Assembly: GCF_019391655.1 (NCBI RefSeq) | Contig: NZ_JAHXPQ010000002.1 | Coordinates: 558,001-622,000, forward strand | Direction: 5' to 3' | DNA: 64,000 nucleotides | Origin: Mucilaginibacter rivuli | Lineage (GTDB): Bacteria > Bacteroidota > Bacteroidia > Sphingobacteriales > Sphingobacteriaceae | In this document: one piece after another, positions 16,624-25,651 of the stretch | Layout of the letters: the number at the start of each line of letters is the position of its first letter | How positions within the stretch are numbered: the first letter of the stretch is position 1 | Notes under the pieces: model-generated | The model's database searches: none | Told to the model about the DNA's origin: nothing | The model's input: only the letters and a program-made list of their open reading frames with translations | Made by a program: the position numbers and the translations under genes

Positions 16624-17637
16624 ATGATTGTTGACCTGCGAAGTGACACTGTTACCAAACCAACGCCCGGCATGCTGCAAGCCATGATGAGCGCCAAAGT
16701 TGGCGATGATGTGTTTGGAGAAGACCCTACTGTTAACGAATTAGAAAATAAGCTTGCCGCGATGTTTGGCATGGAAGCAGGGATGTTTTGCCCTTCGGGT
16801 ACGATGAGTAACCAGATAGCCATAAAATGCTTTACCCAACCTTTGGATGAACTGATAGCCGACCAAACTGCGCACGTGTACCGTTACGAGGGTGGGGGCA
16901 TTGCTTTTAACTCAGGTGTATCAACACGTTTATTGCATGGCGAGCGTGGCATACTGACCGCTGATATGATAGCTCCGGAAATTAACGAGGAGAATATCCA
17001 TTTCCCGCATACCAGTTTGGTGGTGTTGGAAAATACGGTGAATAAAGGCGGTGGCAGCTGCTACACCTTAAATGACATTGCCCCGATAGCAGAGCTTTGC
17101 AGAAGCAAGGGTTTAAAGTTGCATTTGGATGGCGCACGTATATTTAACGCGTTGGCCCATACAGGCGATAAAGCGGCCGATTACGGCAAGTATTTTGATG
17201 GGATATCAGTTTGCCTGTCCAAAGGTTTAGGAGCGCCTGTGGGCTCTGTATTGCTGGCTGATAAGGCTGCTATTAAATATGCCCGCCGGATACGCAAAGT
17301 ATTAGGTGGGGGCATGCGCCAGGCCGGTTTTTTAGCCGCGGCCTGTATTTACGCGTTAGATCATCATGTAGCGCGTTTAAAAATTGATCATGCCCATGCA
17401 GCTTTATTGGCTGCTGAGTTGGCAAAATTGCCCTGGGTGAGCGGCGTATTGCCTGCCGAAACCAATATTGTTTTATTTGATACTGTTGAGCCTGCAGCTA
17501 CTGTGGCTAAGAAATTAGAAGATAAAGGCATCCGCGCAGTACCTACGGGTGCCAACCGCATTCGTTTTGTGTTGCATTTGGATATTAGCCCGGAGATGGT
17601 GGAGTATGTTGTAGAGAATCTTAAGTCTTTAGCCTAA
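16624..17637 (+). CDS. ltaE: Low-specificity L-threonine aldolase
   Basis: 337-residue PLP enzyme of fold type I (beta-eliminating lyase/threonine aldolase family). It starts MIVDLRSDTVTKPTPGML, the typical aldolase opening, and the PLP lysine is in SVCLSKGLGAPVGS. HLDGAR supplies the Asp that pairs with the cofactor ring nitrogen. It splits L-threonine or L-allo-threonine to glycine and acetaldehyde. A bidirectional hairpin follows the stop. Confidence 0.92.
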   Translation: MIVDLRSDTVTKPTPGMLQAMMSAKVGDDVFGEDPTVNELENKLAAMFGMEAGMFCPSGTMSNQIAIKCFTQPLDELIADQTAHVYRYEGGGIAFNSGVSTRLLHGERGILTADMIAPEINEENIHFPHTSLVVLENTVNKGGGSCYTLNDIAPIAELCRSKGLKLHLDGARIFNALAHTGDKAADYGKYFDGISVCLSKGLGAPVGSVLLADKAAIKYARRIRKVLGGGMRQAGFLAAACIYALDHHVARLKIDHAHAALLAAELAKLPWVSGVLPAETNIVLFDTVEPAATVAKKLEDKGIRAVPTGANRIRFVLHLDISPEMVEYVVENLKSLA

Positions 17638-17673
17638 AGTCAAGAGTCTTTTTTTATTTTGACTCCTGACTTT
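17636..17673. terminator. Bidirectional hairpin terminator
   Basis: Inverted repeat AAAGTCAAGAGTC (17636-17648) and GACTCCTGACTTT (17661-17673), 13 bp with one G-T type mismatch, loop rich in T. It lies between the convergent stops of the threonine aldolase and an aldo/keto reductase. Confidence 0.55.
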
Positions 17674-17687
17674 AAACTCCCGACTAA

Positions 17688-18716
17688 TTACTTTATCTCT
17701 CTATCCGCCGATTGCCTTTCAACCATCCAGCCGGGGTACTCTTTTGGCAGGGCGCTTACTTCATCAATTTGTTTCAATTCATCAGCGCTAAGCGTTACTT
17801 GGGTCGATTTAATGTTATCGGCCAGCTGATCTGCGTTTTTAGCGCCTATGATGGTACTGGTCACTGTACTTTGGTGGCGTATCCATGCCAATGCAATTTG
17901 TGCTGCAGATACGTTATGCGCTTTGCCTATTTGCAGTATCACATCAATAATATCATAAGCCTTATCTTTATTAACCGGGGGGAAATCAAAAATATCACGG
18001 CGGTTATTGCCCGATTTTTCGGCGTTGCGTGTAAACTTTCCCGAAAGGAAACCACCTGCCAACGGGCTCCAGGGCATTACGGCCAGGTTTTGATCGGCAG
18101 CCATGGGCAGTATTTCGCGCTCTACATCGCGTCCCGCAAGGGAATAGTAATATTGCAGGCCTTCAAATTTGTTCCAGTTGTGTTTTGCGGCAATGCCCTG
18201 CGCTTTCATTACCATCCAGGCGGGCCAGTTACAAACGGCTATGTAGCGTACTTTGCCGGTGAGCACAATGTCGTTTAAGGCGCGCATGGTTTCTTCAACC
18301 GGGGTTTTAGGGTCAACACCGTGTACATACAAAATATCCAGGTGGTCCATTTGCAGGCGTTGCAGGCTCTCATCAACCGATTGGAAGATATGGTATCGCG
18401 ACAGGCCTACATTGTTTTTGCCTTCGCCCATACGGCCGCGCACTTTGCTGGCAATTACTAAATCATGGCGGTTCAAGCCAAGGTCTATAATGGACTGGCC
18501 AAGCAGCCTTTCCGATTCGCCGAAAGAATAAACATTGGCAGTATCGATAAAGTTGATGCCAGAGTCCACAACGGTTCTCATCAGTTGGTTAACTTCATCT
18601 TGCTGTGTTTTGCCTATGTTGGCCCAAATGCCGCCACCACTGCCACCAAAGGTCATGGTGCCAAAGCACAGTTCGGAAACCACAACACCTGTGGAGCCAA
18701 AAAAATTGTATTTCAT
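17688..18716 (-). CDS. Aldo/keto reductase
   Basis: 342-residue NADPH-dependent reductase with a TIM-barrel fold. Active-site residues of the usual tetrad are visible: Asp and Tyr in DTANVYSFGESE, Lys in VIASKVRGR, His in DILYVHGVD. The C-terminal cofactor stretch includes TSTIIGAKNADQL. It resembles YajO/Tas-type enzymes. The substrate is not predictable. The gene stands alone on the minus strand, with a small TTTAGGG/CCCTAAA hairpin upstream at 18730-18746. Confidence 0.88.
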   Translation of the reverse strand: MKYNFFGSTGVVVSELCFGTMTFGGSGGGIWANIGKTQQDEVNQLMRTVVDSGINFIDTANVYSFGESERLLGQSIIDLGLNRHDLVIASKVRGRMGEGKNNVGLSRYHIFQSVDESLQRLQMDHLDILYVHGVDPKTPVEETMRALNDIVLTGKVRYIAVCNWPAWMVMKAQGIAAKHNWNKFEGLQYYYSLAGRDVEREILPMAADQNLAVMPWSPLAGGFLSGKFTRNAEKSGNNRRDIFDFPPVNKDKAYDIIDVILQIGKAHNVSAAQIALAWIRHQSTVTSTIIGAKNADQLADNIKSTQVTLSADELKQIDEVSALPKEYPGWMVERQSADREIK

Positions 18717-18811
18717 AAAATTGATTTTGTTTAGGGGAACCCTAAATTACCGGCTTTTGTTTACCCTAATGTTAAGTTTTGAAGAAATGGTAAGGATATG
18801 ACAATACAGGC

Positions 18812-19411
18812 CTATAATTTGCTTTCGAGGTTCTGTTTTACATCGCTTTCCCATTCATTTTTCAGGATGCTGAGTATGATAGAATCGCGGCGGGCACCTG
18901 TAGCGGTAACGGCATGGCTGCGCAAAACGCCTTCCACTTTACAGCCTATGCTTTGCATGGCTGCTTTGCTGCGTGTATTGTTATTGTCTGCACGAAACTC
19001 TACACGTTCGGCTGCTAATTGCTCAAAAGCAAACTGTAGCAGTAAATACTTGCAATGTTTGTTGAGACCCGTACCCCAAAAGGCTTTGCCATACCATGTA
19101 TAACCCAATTGTAGCATTGAGTTGGCGATCTGGATATCATAAAAACGGGTGCAGCCTGCGTATTGGTTGGTTTGCTTGTCAAACACAATGAAAGGGTATT
19201 CTGTTCCGGCAGCTTTAGCGATGAGCGCGTCATTGATGTACTTTTCCATGCCTGCTTTGGTTGCGGCGCTGCGGAGTGAAAACTGCCACAGATCAGGCTC
19301 ATTTTTGGCGAAGGGGAGCAGGTTGTCAATATCGCTTTCCTGTAAAGGGCGGAGCAGTACACGTTCGTCTTCTAAAATGTATTCCTTGTTTTTATTGAAC
19401 GTTAAAGGCAT
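18812..19411 (-). CDS. GNAT family N-acetyltransferase (RimJ/RimL-like)
   Basis: 199 residues. The fold's first strand reads LRPLQESDIDNL. The acetyl-CoA region is GYTWYGKAFWGTGLNKHCKYLL, and RVEFRADNNNTRSKAAMQSIGCKVEGVLR is typical of the RimJ/RimL subgroup. It probably acetylates a protein or small-molecule amino group. It starts 2 bases after cobA ends, on the same strand, so the two are probably co-transcribed without an obvious functional link. Confidence 0.85.
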   Translation of the reverse strand: MPLTFNKNKEYILEDERVLLRPLQESDIDNLLPFAKNEPDLWQFSLRSAATKAGMEKYINDALIAKAAGTEYPFIVFDKQTNQYAGCTRFYDIQIANSMLQLGYTWYGKAFWGTGLNKHCKYLLLQFAFEQLAAERVEFRADNNNTRSKAAMQSIGCKVEGVLRSHAVTATGARRDSIILSILKNEWESDVKQNLESKL

Positions 19412-19413
19412 GG

Positions 19414-20148
19414 TCAGTATTTTAAGTTCACATCTGCAACTTTACCAATAATGATGATGGCAGGGTGGGTGAGGTGGTGCTGTTCAACCAATGCGGGCAG
19501 ATCCTTCACCATACCACGAACAGATTTTTGCTGCGGCAGCGATGCGTGCTGAATGATAGCGGCAGGCATATCTGCATTGCCCGCTTCGGTGTAGGTTTGT
19601 ACTATTTCGTCCAGTTTTTTCATACCCATGTAGATCACAACGGTGGCATTGCTTTGCATGGCAAGTTTGAGGTCGGCAGAGAGTCGGCCATCTTTTTTGG
19701 TTCCGGTAACCATCCAAACACTCTCGCTTACAGCACGGTGTGTAAGCGGTATATCCTCAAAGCCGCTGGCCTGCATGCTGGTAATGCCCGGTATGTAAAA
19801 GCTTTGAATACCATGCTCGCGGGCAAAGAGCATCTCTTCGTAGCCACGGCCAAATATGAACGGGTCGCCACCTTTAAGGCGTACTACCAAACCTTTTTCG
19901 AAGGCCTTTTCTTTAATGAGTTCCAGTATGCGTTCCTGCGATGTATAATCGCCGTAAGGGCGTTTGCCTACGTATAGTTTTTCGCAATCGTCAGCTGCGA
20001 GGTCTAACAATTCCTTATTCGCCAGGTTATCGTACAGGATAACTTTGGCCTGTTGTAAAATTCTTTGTCCTTTTACAGTGATCAGTTCAGGGTCGCCCGG
20101 ACCGGCGCCGATGACATATAGCTGGGGGATAATGGTAGTCGTATCCAT
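19414..20148 (-). CDS. cobA: Uroporphyrinogen-III C-methyltransferase (SUMT)
   Basis: 244 residues. VIGAGPGDPELITVKG and VVRLKGGDPFIFGRGYEE are the SUMT signature motifs; the protein makes precorrin-2 from uroporphyrinogen III with two SAM. In organisms with nitrite or sulfite reductases this feeds siroheme. The frame extends upstream to 20184, but the ATG at 20148 (MDTTTIIPQLYVIGAG) suits the family. It is divergent from the molybdenum cofactor block, which is consistent with nitrate/nitrite assimilation (inference). Confidence 0.92.
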   Translation of the reverse strand: MDTTTIIPQLYVIGAGPGDPELITVKGQRILQQAKVILYDNLANKELLDLAADDCEKLYVGKRPYGDYTSQERILELIKEKAFEKGLVVRLKGGDPFIFGRGYEEMLFAREHGIQSFYIPGITSMQASGFEDIPLTHRAVSESVWMVTGTKKDGRLSADLKLAMQSNATVVIYMGMKKLDEIVQTYTEAGNADMPAAIIQHASLPQQKSVRGMVKDLPALVEQHHLTHPAIIIIGKVADVNLKY

Positions 20149-20226
20149 AATTGTGATAAAGTTCATAAAAAATGGACAATCCAAAAACTTAATTCACACT
20201 AATCCTATAAAATGCTGTGTTTTATA

Positions 20227-20234
20227 TAGGTTTG
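20227..20234 (+). promoter_or_regulatory. -7 box ahead of moeB
   Basis: TAGGTTTG matches TAnnTTTG and ends 8 bases before the ATG at 20243, so the transcript would be nearly leaderless. No clear -33 TTTG. Confidence 0.4.
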
Positions 20235-20242
20235 TATCTGCG

Positions 20243-21301
20243 ATGAATACCGAACAGGATAAATATTACCAAAGCCATAGCAAGCTGCAACTGATAGGCC
20301 AGCAAGGCCAGGCCAAACTTAGCGCTGCAAAAGTATTGGTAATAGGTGCCGGTGGCCTGGGCTGCCCCTGCCTGTTAACACTTGCAACAGCAGGGATCGG
20401 TAACATTGGCATTGCCGATTTTGATACGGTATCGGTAAGTAACCTGCACCGGCAAACCTTGTACACCATGGGCGATGTTGGGCAGTTAAAAGCCAAAATT
20501 GCCCATGATAAAATTGTACAATACAATACATATATAAATGTTAATCAAATTGATATGATGATTAACGAAAGTAATGTGTTAGATATCATTAGTCAATATG
20601 ATATGGTAGTTGATGGTACCGATAACTTTGCCACCCGCTACCTTGTTAACGATGCTTGTGTGTATTTAGGTAAGCCTTTGGTATACGGTGCGATATACCA
20701 GACCGAGGGACATGTAACAGTTTTTAACTATCATAACTCAGCTACTTTACGCTGCCTGTTCCCCGAACCTGATGCCGAAACCTATGTGCCATCATGTGCT
20801 GAGGTGGGCGCTTATAATGTGGTAACCCAGATCATCGGGGTGATGATGGCCAATGAAGTGGTAAAAATAGTGACGGGAAACGACGATGTACTTTCCAATA
20901 AATTACTGACCTACGATGCAATTGCCCCCGGGACGCGAACCATCTCTTATCGCGCAAAGCCGGAGAGCCGCGAAGTAAGCATGGCAAGGTTTGAGCAGAA
21001 AGAACAGCCTGCTGATATGAGCATTGAAGAGTTTTTGAACTTGGATGAGGATACATATCAATTGCTGGATGTGCGTGAGGATTGGGAGCGTGAGGAATAC
21101 AACATTGGCGGTTTACACCTGCCCCTGGCAGCGATAAATAGTTTTAAATTATTGGACTTATCCCAAACAGGTAAAATTGTGGTTTATTGTGAGCAGGGTA
21201 GCCGCAGTGCTGCTGCGGTGCAGTATTTGCGAAAAAAAGGGTTTATTAATGCGGTGAGTTTGCAGGGTGGTATAGTAGCCTATCAAAAACTTGTTCCCTG
21301 A
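20243..21301 (+). CDS. moeB: MoeB/ThiF-type adenylyltransferase with rhodanese domain
   Basis: 352 residues. The N-terminal E1-like domain has the ATP loop VIGAGGLGCP and DGTDNFATR; it would adenylate the C-terminal Gly-Gly of MoaD (gene at 25858). The C-terminal domain (about 255-350) is a rhodanese with an active-site loop VYCEQGSRS, which could give sulfur directly. The two CxxC pairs that hold zinc in E. coli MoeB are not seen: only RCLFPEP and SCAEVG remain. The frame extends upstream over cobA to 19964, but that part shadows cobA; the ATG at 20243 is preferred. ThiS activation is an alternative. Confidence 0.88.
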   Translation: MNTEQDKYYQSHSKLQLIGQQGQAKLSAAKVLVIGAGGLGCPCLLTLATAGIGNIGIADFDTVSVSNLHRQTLYTMGDVGQLKAKIAHDKIVQYNTYINVNQIDMMINESNVLDIISQYDMVVDGTDNFATRYLVNDACVYLGKPLVYGAIYQTEGHVTVFNYHNSATLRCLFPEPDAETYVPSCAEVGAYNVVTQIIGVMMANEVVKIVTGNDDVLSNKLLTYDAIAPGTRTISYRAKPESREVSMARFEQKEQPADMSIEEFLNLDEDTYQLLDVREDWEREEYNIGGLHLPLAAINSFKLLDLSQTGKIVVYCEQGSRSAAAVQYLRKKGFINAVSLQGGIVAYQKLVP

Positions 21302-21354
21302 TCAATTTTCACATCCCTTTATGATAACACCCAAATAGCTTGTACCTTTAGCGC

Positions 21355-22176
21355 ATGTTGCAGGTAAGCGAGTTGTTTGTGTATCCTATCAAATCCTTAG
21401 GGGGGATCGGGCTGAGATCGGCCAGAGTAACCGACCGTGGCCTTGAGCACGACCGCCGCTGGATGCTGGTAGATAGCAACAACCGTTTTTTGTCGCAGCG
21501 CGAGTTTAGCCAGATGGCCTTGCTCAGAACCGCCATCACCACCGAAGGCATTGCCGTACGCCATATAAATTATCCCGAGGAAGGCATTGTTATTCCCTTT
21601 ATACCTCAAATTGACGAGGCGGGCGAGTTTACCGTTTGGGATGATACCGTTAGGGGTAGATACGTAAGCCATGAGGCCGATGTGTGGTTTAGCGATATGC
21701 TTGGCACCATATGCCGTTTGGTGTATATGCCTGATGAAACCATGAGGGAAACTGGGCGACAAGAACCTTCAGCTACCAACATCACATCACTGTCTGATGC
21801 TTACCCATTCCTGTTATTAGGCGAGGCAACGCTCGGGCACCTGAATGAACAATTGGATACGGCGGTGCCGGTTAACCGCTTCAGAGCTAATATAATATTT
21901 AGCGGCGGCCAGCCGCATGACGAAGATACCATGGCGCACATTAAAATTGGCGATATTGATTTTTATGGTGTAAAACTTTGCGCGCGTTGTAACGTGATCA
22001 CCATTGATCAGGATACAACCCACCAAAGCAAAGAGCCAACCCGCACCTTAGCCCGTTACCGTGCGCTGAACAACAAAATATACTTTGGCCAAAACCTGTT
22101 GCATACAGGCGAAGGCAGTATTAGTGTTGGCGATAAAATAACCATTGTAGCACTAAAAGAAGCCCTTATACATTAG
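21355..22176 (+). CDS. MOSC domain protein
   Basis: 273 residues. The N-terminal MOSC_N barrel opens with LFVYPIKSLGG and RGLEHDRRWMLVD. The C-terminal MOSC domain carries the conserved Cys in KLCARCNVITID followed by the PTRTLARYR stretch. MOSC proteins of the YcbX/mARC type bind molybdenum cofactor and reduce N-hydroxylated compounds, or act in Moco sulfuration; the location here supports a Moco link. TACCTTTA ends only four bases before the ATG, again suggesting little or no leader. Confidence 0.85.
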   Translation: MLQVSELFVYPIKSLGGIGLRSARVTDRGLEHDRRWMLVDSNNRFLSQREFSQMALLRTAITTEGIAVRHINYPEEGIVIPFIPQIDEAGEFTVWDDTVRGRYVSHEADVWFSDMLGTICRLVYMPDETMRETGRQEPSATNITSLSDAYPFLLLGEATLGHLNEQLDTAVPVNRFRANIIFSGGQPHDEDTMAHIKIGDIDFYGVKLCARCNVITIDQDTTHQSKEPTRTLARYRALNNKIYFGQNLLHTGEGSISVGDKITIVALKEALIH

Positions 22177-22178
22177 CC

Positions 22179-23129
22179 ATGCGCGATATTACCCATAAAC
22201 AAATTACCCTGCGTACTGCCAAAGCTATCGGTGTTATTTACTGCTCGGCGGCGACCATTGATATGATCAAAAACAACGAACTGCCCAAAGGTAATTTGTT
22301 TGACGTGGCACGTGCGGCAGGCTTTATCGGCGCAAAGCTAACGCCCCAGTTGCTGCCCCATTGCCACCCCGTACAAATTGATGGCATGGATATTACATTT
22401 GAGTTTTTAGATAAGGCACAACACGCTGACTATTTTGATGATACGGCGTTTATCAAAAGTGGAATTGTAATTACGGGTGAAGCAAAATCAATAGGTCGTA
22501 CAGGTATTGAAATGGAGATACTAACGGCGGTATCCGTTGCGGCTTTGGAGATATACGACATGCTGAAACCCGTTGACAAGCAACTGGAGATAAGCGGAAT
22601 TAAACTGCTGCAAAAGCGCGGAGGCAAAAGCGACAGGGAACGCTTTTTTGAAGTGCCACCAATATGCGCGGTGTTGGTTTGCTCTGATTCAACAGCTGCA
22701 GGCACACGCGAGGATAAAAGCGGAAAGATCATTACCGAAATGCTGAAAGCCGTAAACGGCGATGTTGTGCATTATGAAGTATTGCCCGATGATATTACGC
22801 AGATACAAATGCAGGTACGTGCCTGGGTTGAAGCGGATGTTCAGTTTATATTCACTACGGGGGGCACTGGCTTTGGTCCGCGTGATAATACCGTGGAAGC
22901 CATTGAGCAAATATTGGAACGCAAAGCCGACGGCATTAGCGAGGCCATGCGGGTTTACGGGCAGCAACGCACACCTGTAGCCATGATGAGCAGGGGTATA
23001 GCCGGAACAATAAACAATACCATGATCGTTACCTTGCCGGGAAGCAGCAATGGCGCAAGGGAATCGTTAGAAGCGATATTGCCGGCCGTTTTCCATGCAA
23101 GGGCGATGATGCTGGGCGGAGGGCATTGA
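22179..23129 (+). CDS. Bifunctional MoaC-MogA/MoaB fusion
   Basis: 316 residues with two domains. The N-terminal MoaC (about 1-150) shows LLPHCHPV, EILTAVSVAALEIYDM and KRGGKSD, which fit the cyclic pyranopterin monophosphate synthase active site. The C-terminal half (about 160-316) is MoaB/MogA-like, with VCSDSTAAGTREDKSG, TTGGTGFGPRDNT and LPGSSNGARESLEAI, the molybdopterin adenylyltransferase motifs. The fusion pairs an early and a late Moco step in one chain. It begins 2 bases after the MOSC gene. Confidence 0.92.
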   Translation: MRDITHKQITLRTAKAIGVIYCSAATIDMIKNNELPKGNLFDVARAAGFIGAKLTPQLLPHCHPVQIDGMDITFEFLDKAQHADYFDDTAFIKSGIVITGEAKSIGRTGIEMEILTAVSVAALEIYDMLKPVDKQLEISGIKLLQKRGGKSDRERFFEVPPICAVLVCSDSTAAGTREDKSGKIITEMLKAVNGDVVHYEVLPDDITQIQMQVRAWVEADVQFIFTTGGTGFGPRDNTVEAIEQILERKADGISEAMRVYGQQRTPVAMMSRGIAGTINNTMIVTLPGSSNGARESLEAILPAVFHARAMMLGGGH

Positions 23130-23257
23130 TTTGATTTCGGATTTCGGATTTTCGATTTCGGATTTACCTTTCTTGTCCGCCAATTTATAAATATGTCATG
23201 GCGAGCGATAGCGTGGCCATCACTGAGAAGGGTAACAAATTGATATTTCGGATTTAG
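23127..23257. repeat. Short GATTTCGG repeats and GTCATGGCGAGCGATAGCG module (family B)
   Basis: Imperfect tandem copies of GATTTCGG at 23132-23165 and around 23245. Between them, at 23195-23229, is a 35-bp module starting GTCATGGCGAGCGATAGCG and ending CATCACTGAGAA. It recurs inverted at 33369-33403 with one mismatch. Confidence 0.7.
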
Positions 23258-23271
23258 AAATATTCAACAAT

Positions 23272-23372
23272 ACGTCATTGCGAGGTACGAAGCAATCCTC
23301 GATTGATAGGTCGGCGACATGTATGACGGAATGCAAAGTTTAGGATTGCTTCGCTCTCGCTCGCAATGACGT
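23272..23372. repeat. REP-like palindromic repeat, family A, copy 3
   Basis: Ends ACGTCATTGCGAGGTACGA and CGCTCTCGCTCGCAATGACG, centre with GATAGGTCGGCGACATG and TTTAGGATTGCTTCG. It separates moaCB from moeA inside the cofactor block, 20 bases before moeA. Confidence 0.85.
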
Positions 23373-23392
23373 GATTTTTATAATAATGGTTC

Positions 23393-24571
23393 ATGTTAAA
23401 ATACACAGAAGCTCAAAACATCATTACATCGCTTGCCCGTTCTTTCGGACAAGAAGAAATTGCTTTGGAGGATGCAGACGGCAGGGTGCTGGCCGAAGGC
23501 GTGCCTGCAGATCGTGATTATCCGCCGTTTAACCGCGCTACGATGGATGGCTATGCGATTGCCTTGCGGGATTGGGAAAGTGGCGTACGGGGCTTTAAAA
23601 TACAGCAGGTGGTATATGCGGGTCAGGTTGCCGCTGCTGAGTTAACAGCCGGTACCTGTTATAAAATTATGACGGGCGCCCCTGTGCCTTTATCGGCCGA
23701 TGTTGTTATCCGGCGCGAGGACGCGGTGCAAACAGATGATACCGTAACATTCAATATCGAAACCGTTAAACCTTTCCAAAATATCGCCCGAAAGGGGGAA
23801 GACATGCATGAGGGTGATGTGATCCTGCAAAAGGGCATGGTTTGTAACCCTTCGGTAATCAGCCTGCTGGCATCATTAGGTAAAGTAAAACTGATGGTAA
23901 AAAGCCTGCCCAAAGTGGCCCTGTTTACTACAGGAGACGAAGTGGTAGAGCCGGGTATGCCTGTGTTGGTCAGCCAGATACGTAACAGCAATCAATATCT
24001 GCTGAAAAGCCTGCTCAGGAAGTGGCTGATAAAGCCCGCCGTTTATCAACATATTGCTGACGATCAGGAACAATTAAAACAACATTTAACCAAAGCCTTA
24101 AACTGCGATATGATCATCACCTGCGGCGGCGTATCAGCAGGGGACGCGGATTATTTGCCCGAAGTGCTGGAAAGCATTGGTGTTAAAAAACTATTCCATA
24201 AAGTAGCTATACGGCCCGGAAAACCCATTTGGTGCGGGCAAATGCCCAACGGTGGTTTGGTGTTTGCCTTGCCGGGAAACCCCTTCAGTTGCCATGTTAC
24301 CTTTAAGCTCTTTATCGAAACCTATTTAATAGCTTGCTTTGGCCTGCCCAAACCCGCGCTATCGCAATTGCCATTATTATCGGCGAAAGCCAAAAAAGTG
24401 AACTTAGATGAGTTTTTTCCCGCCAGGGTATCTAATGATGGCTTATTGTCCATAGCGTTCAATAGTTCGGGCGATATTAAATCGGCCTTAGTTGCCGATG
24501 CCTTGGCGGTGCATCCCGCAGATGCAGGCGACCTGATTGCCGGGAATAAGGTAATGTTCATCTCATTGTAA
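23393..24571 (+). CDS. moeA: Molybdopterin molybdenumtransferase MoeA
   Basis: 392 residues. The domains are in the usual order, with PPFNRATMDGYA, MTGAPVP and GDEVV in the first half. The MogA-like domain carries TCGGVSAGDADYLP and RPGKPIWCGQ, followed by FALPGNPFSCHVTF. The enzyme inserts molybdenum into adenylated molybdopterin. The C-terminal domain (about 315-392) is present, so it is full length. It reads in the same direction as moaCB and moaA; repeats on both sides may form transcript boundaries. Confidence 0.93.
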   Translation: MLKYTEAQNIITSLARSFGQEEIALEDADGRVLAEGVPADRDYPPFNRATMDGYAIALRDWESGVRGFKIQQVVYAGQVAAAELTAGTCYKIMTGAPVPLSADVVIRREDAVQTDDTVTFNIETVKPFQNIARKGEDMHEGDVILQKGMVCNPSVISLLASLGKVKLMVKSLPKVALFTTGDEVVEPGMPVLVSQIRNSNQYLLKSLLRKWLIKPAVYQHIADDQEQLKQHLTKALNCDMIITCGGVSAGDADYLPEVLESIGVKKLFHKVAIRPGKPIWCGQMPNGGLVFALPGNPFSCHVTFKLFIETYLIACFGLPKPALSQLPLLSAKAKKVNLDEFFPARVSNDGLLSIAFNSSGDIKSALVADALAVHPADAGDLIAGNKVMFISL

Positions 24572-24587
24572 CAAATCATGTTTATGT

Positions 24588-24630
24588 GTAGTCATTTGCA
24601 TATTTGCACATTTGCTCATCAGTACATTAA
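24588..24630. repeat. TGCACAT intergenic repeat, family C
   Basis: A stretch with GTCATTTGCATATTTGCACA and related steps, similar to the repeats at 15284-15376 and 29876-29912. It ends about ten bases before the moaA promoter box. Confidence 0.5.
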
Positions 24631-24642
24631 AAAATTACATTG

Positions 24643-24650
24643 TATATTTG
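24643..24650 (+). promoter_or_regulatory. -7 box ahead of moaA
   Basis: TATATTTG is a full match to TAnnTTTG and ends 7 bases before the ATG at 24658. Transcription from it would start at or just before the start codon. An out-of-frame ATG at 24651 follows directly. Confidence 0.45.
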
Positions 24651-24657
24651 ATGTTTG

Positions 24658-25611
24658 ATGATGGATCTGCAGGATAAATACGGTCGCGATTTTAAAACTT
24701 TACGGGTAAGCTTATTGAGTACCTGTAATTTGGGCTGCGTGTATTGCACAATGGGTACCGAGGAAGAGATCACGACAGATCGTAAACCTCAAACGCCTGC
24801 CGCAGTATTCCTGCGCCACATCCGCAAACTGCATGAGCAGCTTGATCTGAAAACCATCCGTTTTACAGGCGGCGAGCCGCTCTTATACCGTGAGCTGCCC
24901 GAGGTAATAGCGGGAGTAAGGGCAATGGGTATCGAAGACATTAAAATGACCTCGAACGCTTTTCTGCTGGATAGGCTTGCGCCGGCTTTAAAGGATGCAG
25001 GCTTGCAGTATATCAACGTTTCGCTCGATGCCATGGACAGCGATTCGTTTTTCGCGATGACGCGCCGTAAACAGTTACAGCGCACCCTGAAAGGGATTGA
25101 AACCGCTTTAGCTTGTGGTCTGGATATTAAACTGAACGCTGTAATGATGAAGGGTAAAAATGATGACCAGGTTTTGCCTTTGCTGGAATATGCTTTTAAG
25201 CATAACATCAGGATCCGTTTTCTGGAAGTAATGGCAATGGGGCATTTATTTGGCCATGCCAATGATTATAAACTATCTCAGGATGAGATACTGGATATTA
25301 TTGCTACCCGTTACAGCTTTAACCGTTTGGAGCGCAAAACATCATCAACAGCCAATTACTGGCAAACTGACGAAGGGCATGTATTTGGCATTATAGCCAA
25401 TGATACCGAGCCGTTTTGTATGGATTGTAACCGCCTCAGGCTGGATGCCGAAGGTAATATTTATGGCTGCCTGAGCACCAATAAAGCCATCGCGTTAAGC
25501 GGCGATGAAACTGATGCCCAACTACAGCAAAAGCTGCAAATGGCCATGGCACAAAAACAAGATATGCAGTTTACAGGCAGCGAAATGAGCATGTTGCATA
25601 TTGGAGGATAG
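24658..25611 (+). CDS. moaA: GTP 3',8-cyclase MoaA
   Basis: 317-residue radical SAM enzyme making the first Moco intermediate from GTP. The SAM cluster motif is CNLGCVYC, followed by FTGGEPLLYR, and the second 4Fe-4S cluster is held by the C-terminal FCMDCNRLRLDAEGNIYGC (Cys-x2-Cys-x13-Cys). It lacks the usual C-terminal Gly-Gly tail, ending MLHIGG with one GG pair. Starts at TTG 24655, ATG 24658 and ATG 24661 are possible; I use the first ATG. Confidence 0.92.
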   Translation: MMDLQDKYGRDFKTLRVSLLSTCNLGCVYCTMGTEEEITTDRKPQTPAAVFLRHIRKLHEQLDLKTIRFTGGEPLLYRELPEVIAGVRAMGIEDIKMTSNAFLLDRLAPALKDAGLQYINVSLDAMDSDSFFAMTRRKQLQRTLKGIETALACGLDIKLNAVMMKGKNDDQVLPLLEYAFKHNIRIRFLEVMAMGHLFGHANDYKLSQDEILDIIATRYSFNRLERKTSSTANYWQTDEGHVFGIIANDTEPFCMDCNRLRLDAEGNIYGCLSTNKAIALSGDETDAQLQQKLQMAMAQKQDMQFTGSEMSMLHIGG

Positions 25612-25651
25612 GAAGAGAATCAAGAGTTAAGATGCAAGAATCAAGATTGAA

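Noticed and set aside
19964-20242. Upstream extension of MoeB by 93 residues
   Set aside because: The extension overlaps the whole start of cobA on the other strand and has no family match; a -7 box and ATG at 20243 fit better.
22430-22732. 100-codon minus-strand frame inside the moaC-mog fusion
   Set aside because: The plus-strand frame has full domain matches across this stretch.
23130-23392. CRISPR-like pattern in the GATTTCGG region
   Set aside because: Repeats are short and irregular, spacers are not of even length and no cas genes are present.
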